Positions 59,463 through 64,000 of a stretch of DNA of 64,000 nucleotides are shown here, in pieces. The notes below the pieces were generated by a model. That model was not told where the DNA came from. It did not search any database and was given only the letters and a program-made list of their open reading frames with translations. Source of the DNA: Limnohabitans curvus (GTDB lineage Bacteria; Pseudomonadota; Gammaproteobacteria; Burkholderiales; Burkholderiaceae_C); contig NZ_NESP01000001.1 of assembly GCF_003063475.1 (NCBI RefSeq), positions 1,550,001-1,614,000 of the forward strand. The letters are read 5' to 3'. A program made the position numbers and the translations under genes. The first letter of the stretch is position 1. Each line of letters begins with the position of its first letter.

Positions 59463-60002
59463 ATGACAGGATGTGCGACGCGCTCAATTTCTTTACTTAC
59501 CTTGGCTGCGGCGCTTGGGGCCTGCACGCCTGCGCTCAACTGGCGGCAGGTGAGCGCAGGCACTTCCGGCATGATGTGGTTGATGCCATGCAAGCCAGAT
59601 CAGGCGACACGTCCGGTGACCTTGCGTGTCGCCAATCAAGATGTGCAAACCAGTTTGTTGCTGCAGGGTTGCGAAGCCAGCAATATGCAATTCACTTTTG
59701 GGCAGATGGTTGTGCCGCAAGGATTAACAGCGAGTGATGCGATACGTGCATGGCGCTTGGCAAGTGTGGCGCCGCTCGAAGCCGCGTCAACCGATGTGTT
59801 GGTGCAAACCTGGGCGATCCAAGGTGCCCATGCGCAGACGCCGCCAGAGCGTGCCCAGGTCATGATTGGAACGCACCAAGTGCAGTGGGTGTGGTTTGCC
59901 GATGGCAACAAAATTTATCAAGCAGCCGTGTATGGCAAAGCCAAGGACAAAGGTTTGCCAGAGGCTGCCGAAACTTATTTTTCAGGAATCAAATTGCCAT
60001 GA
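59463..60002 (+). CDS. Putative lipoprotein, unknown function
   Basis: 179-aa protein with a lipobox (LAAALGAC) giving a lipidated cysteine near residue 21. The mature part has no recognised domain. It contains MWLMPCKPDQ and several other cysteines. The frame could begin three codons earlier at 59454. It overlaps the following MFS gene by 4 bp (ATGA), so the two are coupled. Confidence 0.65.
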   Translation: MTGCATRSISLLTLAAALGACTPALNWRQVSAGTSGMMWLMPCKPDQATRPVTLRVANQDVQTSLLLQGCEASNMQFTFGQMVVPQGLTASDAIRAWRLASVAPLEAASTDVLVQTWAIQGAHAQTPPERAQVMIGTHQVQWVWFADGNKIYQAAVYGKAKDKGLPEAAETYFSGIKLP

Positions 60003-61237
60003 GCCATGATGTGTTGTCTCGCCGCACCGCGGTGTGGGTCTTTGTGGCGTTTGCTTCGGCCTATTTTTTATCCGCGTTGCTGCGCGCCATCACGGCCACG
60101 CTCTCGCCGACATTGACTTTGGAATTTGGCTTGCAGGCACGTGATCTGGGGCTCTTGGCCGGCGGTTATTTTTTAGGCTTCTCCCTCACGCAGTTACCGA
60201 TGGGGCATTGGCTGGATCAGCACGGCCCCAAGAAGGTGGTGCTCAGCTTTTTAGGCGTCGCTGTGGTGGGCTGTCTGGCATTTGCATGGGCCACAGACTT
60301 CGGTGGCTTGTTGTTGGCTCGCGTGCTGATTGGTGTCGGTGTGAGCGCTTGTTTGATGGCACCACTGACAGGCTATCGCCGTTGGTTGGTTCTTGAAAAA
60401 CAACAGCGCGCGAACGCGTGGATGCAGATGACAGGCGCATTCGGTATGCTGGCGTCGACCTTGCCGGTGCAATGGCTGCTGCCCGTGATCGGTTGGCGCT
60501 GGATGTTTGTTGGCTTGGCGTTGTTGATTGTTTTGTCCATGGCATTGATGGCCTGGCAGGTTCCCAAGTGGCGCATGGCAGAGCCGCCCGCCGCAACGCG
60601 CACGCCAGCCAAACCCGTTGGCATTTTGGCAAGCTACAAACAAGTGTGGGCGCATCCGTACTTTCGCAGTCTCACCCCGATGGGTTTCTTCAACTACGGC
60701 GGATTGATCGCGATGCAAACCTTGTGGGCGGGGCCTTGGATGATCAAGGTGGCAGGCTACACATCGCTGGAAGCTGCAACGGGCTTGTTTTGGATCAACG
60801 TGTGCATGTTGGTGACGTTTTGGATTTGGGGTTTGGTGACGCCGATGCTGTACGCGCGCGGCCTGAACGCCAACAAGCTGATGACGTATGGCGTGCCTTT
60901 GAATTTTTGTGTGCAGATTTACATTGTGTTGGCTGGGGCCGATGCGGGTGCGTTGCATTGGGCCTTGTTTTGCATCAGCAGTTCGTTTGTGTCGCTTGCA
61001 CAGCCTGCGGTGGGCATGGCGTTTCCCACGGCGCTGGCGGGGCGGGCCTTGTCGGCCTATAACTTGGTGCTGTTCTTGGGCGTGTTTGTGGTGCAGTGGG
61101 GCATGGGCTTGATGATTGACGGGTTTAAAACCGCCGGTTGGCAAGAGCCACAAGCCTTTCAGTGCGCCATGGCTGTATTTTTTGCATGTTGCCTGGTGTC
61201 TTACGGCTATTTTTTGAAGCACAAATCAGACAGCTGA
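59999..61237 (+). CDS. MFS transporter
   Basis: 412-aa permease with twelve hydrophobic segments. The motif GHWLDQHGPKKVVL after helix 2 resembles the MFS loop-2 signature, and AWMQMTGAFGMLASTLPVQWLL lies in helices 4 to 5. It is coupled to the lipoprotein upstream by a 4-bp overlap. Substrate unknown; similar proteins are annotated as nitrate/nitrite or aromatic acid permeases, but nothing here decides between them. Confidence 0.88.
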   Translation: MSHDVLSRRTAVWVFVAFASAYFLSALLRAITATLSPTLTLEFGLQARDLGLLAGGYFLGFSLTQLPMGHWLDQHGPKKVVLSFLGVAVVGCLAFAWATDFGGLLLARVLIGVGVSACLMAPLTGYRRWLVLEKQQRANAWMQMTGAFGMLASTLPVQWLLPVIGWRWMFVGLALLIVLSMALMAWQVPKWRMAEPPAATRTPAKPVGILASYKQVWAHPYFRSLTPMGFFNYGGLIAMQTLWAGPWMIKVAGYTSLEAATGLFWINVCMLVTFWIWGLVTPMLYARGLNANKLMTYGVPLNFCVQIYIVLAGADAGALHWALFCISSSFVSLAQPAVGMAFPTALAGRALSAYNLVLFLGVFVVQWGMGLMIDGFKTAGWQEPQAFQCAMAVFFACCLVSYGYFLKHKSDS

Positions 61238-61265
61238 TAATGCGCGGCAGACCTCGCTTTTTTAT

Positions 61266-61712
61266 ATGAACAACCGCATCCTCATCATCGCCCATGCGCC
61301 GCTGGCCAGTGCCTTGCGTGACTGCGCCATGCATGTGTATTCCGAGTGCGCGGCGGATGTGATTGCGCTAGACGTTTTGCCAGACGCGCAGCCTGAAGAC
61401 ACGTTGGCGCAAGCCTTGGACGTGGCCGGCGCGGCCTTGGACAGTGGTTTGTTGGTCCTGACCGATATTTTTGGCGCGACGCCAGCCAACGTCGCGCAAA
61501 AACTGGTCGCGGGCAGCAACGCCAAACTCATTGCGGGCGTGAACTTGCCCATGTTGTTTAGAAGTGTGTGTTATCGCCACGAGTCGCTCGACGCGCTGGT
61601 GGCGCGCGCACTCGCGGGTGGTACGCAAGGCGTGATGCAAGTTGCGATCACCGCCCCTCAAAATCAAAACCGTCGAATCCATGATCAAAACCACAACGAC
61701 CATCAGCAATAA
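61266..61712 (+). CDS. PTS EIIA component, mannose type
   Basis: 148-aa EIIA of the mannose (ManX) fold. The phosphorylated histidine is His10 in ILIIAHAPLASAL. VLTDIFGATPANVAQKL matches the family dimer region. No EIIB or EIIC genes are nearby, so it is probably regulatory, as in Cupriavidus. Its last 32 bp overlap the HPr gene. Confidence 0.93.
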   Translation: MNNRILIIAHAPLASALRDCAMHVYSECAADVIALDVLPDAQPEDTLAQALDVAGAALDSGLLVLTDIFGATPANVAQKLVAGSNAKLIAGVNLPMLFRSVCYRHESLDALVARALAGGTQGVMQVAITAPQNQNRRIHDQNHNDHQQ

Positions 61713-61950
61713 ATTGGGCCTGCACGCGCGTGCTTCAGCCAAACTCACCAAACTCGCCGGCAGCTTTCCGTGCGAAGTCTGGATCAGCAAAGGCGAGCGC
61801 CGTGTGAATGCGAAAAGCATCATGGGCGTCATGATGTTGGCGGCCGGCATTGGCAGCGAGGTCGAACTGGAAACCGATGGTGCCCAAGAGCAAGAAGCCA
61901 TGGACGGCTTGTTGGCCCTCATCGCCGACAAGTTTGGCGAAGGCGAGTAA
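61681..61950 (+). CDS. ptsH: Phosphocarrier protein HPr
   Basis: 89-aa HPr. The phosphoacceptor is His15 in KLGLHARASAKL. Ser46 (VNAKSIMGVM), the target of HPr kinase, is also conserved. It overlaps the EIIA gene by 32 bp and is followed by ptsI after 8 bp. Confidence 0.97.
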   Translation: MIKTTTTISNKLGLHARASAKLTKLAGSFPCEVWISKGERRVNAKSIMGVMMLAAGIGSEVELETDGAQEQEAMDGLLALIADKFGEGE

Positions 61951-61958
61951 GGGCGTAC

Positions 61959-63719
61959 ATGACATTCTCAGTCCACGGTCTTGCAGTCGCACGCGGCATC
62001 GCCATTGGGCGTGCGGTGCTGGTGGCATCCAGTCGCGTGGATGTGGCTCACTATTTCATCGAAGCCACACAAGTCGCTTCCGAAATTGAGCGCCTTTCAG
62101 AAGCGCGCCAGGCGGTGATGGCTGAGCTGCAACAGTTGCACGACAACTTGCCCAAAGAGTCGCCCCCAGAGCTGGCTGCGATTCTTGAGGTTCACCTCAT
62201 GCTGCTGGACGACACCATGCTGGCTGACGGCGTGGCGCAGTGGGTGAAAGATCGTTTGTACAACGCCGAGTGGGCGTTGACCTCGCAACTGGATGTGGTC
62301 GCACGCCAGTTCGATGAGATGGATGACCCGTATTTGCGCGAGCGCAAAGGTGATCTCGAGCAGGTGGTGGAGCGCATGCTGCGCCACATGAAAGGCATGC
62401 CGCATGTGATGCCCCAAGTCTCCCCCAAGCGTAGCAATCAGCCGCGTCAGCAAGATTTGCAGCTGGGTGATGAGATGGATGTCCCCTTGGTCTTGGTGGC
62501 GCACGACCTGTCGCCAGCCGACATGTTGCAATTCAAGCAAAGCGTGTTTGCCGGTTTTGTCACCGATGTCGGTGGCAAAACATCGCACACCGCCATCGTG
62601 GCGCGCAGCTTGGATATCCCTGCTGTGGTGGGTGCACGCACGGCAAGTCAGCTGGTGCGGCAAGACGACTGGATCATCATTGATGGTGATGCGGGCGTGG
62701 TCATTGTCGATCCTTCGCCCATCATCTTGGCGGAATACGGCTTCAAGCAACGTCAGGCAGAAGTCGAGCGTGAACGGCTTTCACGTTTGCGCCACACACC
62801 TGCAGTAACCCTAGATGGTCAGCGCGTGGACTTGTTGGCCAACATTGAAATGCCCGAGGACTCGCCTGCGGCTTTGGGCGTCGGTGCGGTGGGTGTGGGC
62901 TTGTTCCGCAGCGAGTTTTTGTTCATGGGTCGCGAAGGCGCGTTGCCTGATGAGCAAGAACAGTTCCAAGCCTATCGACGCGCGGTGGAAGGTATGAAAG
63001 GCTTGCCCGTCACCATTCGCACGGTCGATGTGGGGGCCGACAAGCCCTTGGACCGCGCGATGAAAGAGGAAGCCCACTTGAATCCTGCGTTGGGTTTGCG
63101 AGCCATTCGCTGGAGCTTGGCTGACCCTGCGATGTTTTTGACGCAGTTGCGTGCCATCTTGCGCGCGGCGGCTTATGGCCAAGTTCATTTGCTCATTCCC
63201 ATGCTGGCCCATGCGCGTGAAATTCAGCAAACGCTGGCGTTGTTGGAGCAGGCGCGCAAACAGCTCGACAAACGCGGCGTGGCGTTTGGCCCGGTGAAAG
63301 TTGGCGCCATGATTGAAGTGCCCGCTGCGGCACTGAGTGTGAAGATGTTCTTGCGTTATTTCGACTTCTTGTCGATTGGCACAAACGACTTGATTCAATA
63401 CACCTTGGCGATTGACCGTGCCGATGAGTCAGTGGCACACCTGTATGACCCGCTGCACCCAGCGGTGCTTCGTTTGGTGGCCGATGTCATTGCTGAGTGC
63501 CGCGCGCAAGGCAAGGGCGTGAGTGTGTGTGGCGAAATGGCAGGCGACCCTAGCCTCACACGCTTGCTGTTGGGTTTGGGTCTGCGCAGTTTTTCGATGC
63601 ACCCCACGCAAATCTTGGCCGTCAAGCAAGAGATCATTCGTGCGGATGCCTTGCGTCTTGAAGCGTGGTCGCAAAGTGTGTTGGCCAGCGATGAGCCGGC
63701 CGAATTGATGGGGTTTTAA
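61959..63719 (+). CDS. ptsI: PTS enzyme I
   Basis: 586-aa enzyme that passes phosphate from PEP to HPr. The phosphorylated histidine is His210 in [14 protein letters not shown]. The PEP-binding domain shows [30 protein letters not shown] and [13 protein letters not shown] 61959 is the normal start. Sugar permease genes are absent nearby. Confidence 0.97.
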   Translation: MTFSVHGLAVARGIAIGRAVLVASSRVDVAHYFIEATQVASEIERLSEARQAVMAELQQLHDNLPKESPPELAAILEVHLMLLDDTMLADGVAQWVKDRLYNAEWALTSQLDVVARQFDEMDDPYLRERKGDLEQVVERMLRHMKGMPHVMPQVSPKRSNQPRQQDLQLGDEMDVPLVLVAHDLSPADMLQFKQSVFAGFVTDVGGKTSHTAIVARSLDIPAVVGARTASQLVRQDDWIIIDGDAGVVIVDPSPIILAEYGFKQRQAEVERERLSRLRHTPAVTLDGQRVDLLANIEMPEDSPAALGVGAVGVGLFRSEFLFMGREGALPDEQEQFQAYRRAVEGMKGLPVTIRTVDVGADKPLDRAMKEEAHLNPALGLRAIRWSLADPAMFLTQLRAILRAAAYGQVHLLIPMLAHAREIQQTLALLEQARKQLDKRGVAFGPVKVGAMIEVPAAALSVKMFLRYFDFLSIGTNDLIQYTLAIDRADESVAHLYDPLHPAVLRLVADVIAECRAQGKGVSVCGEMAGDPSLTRLLLGLGLRSFSMHPTQILAVKQEIIRADALRLEAWSQSVLASDEPAELMGF

Positions 63720-64000
63720 GCCTTTGCAGCTTCGGATGCCGCGTGGGCCTGTTGGTCCGCGTGGTAGCTAGATCGCACCATGGCGCCGACGGCGGCATGG
63801 CTAAAGCCCATTTCGTAGGCCTTTTCCTCAAACATCTTGAACGTGTCTGGGTGCACGTAGCGGCGCACAGGGATGTGGCTGGTGCTAGGCGCCAAGTATT
63901 GGCCGATGGTGAGCATGTCGATGTTGTGGTCGCGCATGTCTTGCATCACTTGCAAAATCTCTTCGTCCGTTTCGCCGAGGCCCACCATCAAGCCACTCTT
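63716..64000 (-). CDS. lipA: Lipoyl synthase, C-terminal part (runs off window)
   Basis: The last 94 codons of lipA are visible; the 5' end lies beyond the window edge. The segment [19 protein letters not shown] and the downstream [33 protein letters not shown] and [13 protein letters not shown] are near-invariant in LipA, the radical SAM enzyme that inserts sulfur into octanoyl groups. The C-terminal RSSYHA serine ligates the auxiliary cluster. Its stop converges on ptsI with a few shared bases. Confidence 0.96.
   Translation of the reverse strand, partial: KSGLMVGLGETDEEILQVMQDMRDHNIDMLTIGQYLAPSTSHIPVRRYVHPDTFKMFEEKAYEMGFSHAAVGAMVRSSYHADQQAHAASEAAKA

Overview
This window comes from a betaproteobacterial chromosome, most likely order Burkholderiales and close to the Comamonadaceae (Limnohabitans, Rhodoferax or Acidovorax relatives). 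The reasons are the moderately GC-rich coding bias, gatCAB divergent from mreBCD-mrdA, a manX-like EIIA/HPr/EI regulatory PTS, an S3 protein with a long charged C-terminal tail, urtABCDE beside urease, and strong resemblance of most proteins to that group. Family assignments were made by reading the translations, not by database search. No rRNA, tRNA, CRISPR array, insertion sequence or prophage was seen. The content is mainly core metabolism and translation with a few accessory patches.

Layout. 1-8.9 kb: a partial AmpG-like permease, an M48 protease with a small outer-membrane protein, an orphan sensor kinase, a metallo-beta-lactamase-fold hydrolase, an HPP-CBS membrane protein, then an accessory patch with a helix-turn-helix regulator plus membrane protein, a decayed cytochrome c and an AT-richer glycosyltransferase-like gene. 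9-10.7 kb: panD and a flavoprotein. 10.7-22.3 kb: the nitrogen block, with ureD, an inverted urtABCDE urea transporter operon, and ureA-(54-aa peptide)-ureBCEFG. The 306-bp divergent region between urtA and ureA carries two back-to-back sigma-54-type promoters and a cluster of NtrC-like sites. Urea import and hydrolysis are therefore predicted to be induced together under nitrogen limitation. 22.3-26.8 kb: xth, pyrE and a TRAP transporter operon with a tiny 47-aa membrane ORF. 26.8-34.8 kb: gatCAB and the rod-shape operon mreBCD-mrdA (rodA is absent).

34.8-47.4 kb: TauE-family exporter, GMC oxidoreductase, mmsA with a divergent LysR regulator and a perfect 11-bp-arm operator, SDR, dienelactone hydrolase, a second copy of the membrane protein seen at 6.4 kb, hemB, a strong candidate small RNA, a HemJ-like protein, a VanZ-family protein, a 2Fe-2S thioredoxin-fold protein, an alpha/beta hydrolase and a D,D-carboxypeptidase. 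47.4-57.4 kb: the str operon (rpsL-rpsG-fusA-tuf-rpsJ) and S10 genes rplC to rpsQ, separated by an internal terminator plus promoter and closed by a terminator after rpsQ. 57.4-64 kb: peroxiredoxin, divergent cytochrome b561-like and cytochrome c' genes, lipoprotein plus MFS pair, EIIA-HPr-EI, and the 3' part of lipA.

The most interesting items are the divergent sigma-54/NtrC control region, the structured small RNA candidate next to hemB with an anti-Shine-Dalgarno loop, the paired paralogous membrane proteins, the small histidine-rich peptide in the urease operon, and the cytochrome c remnant that has lost its haem motif.
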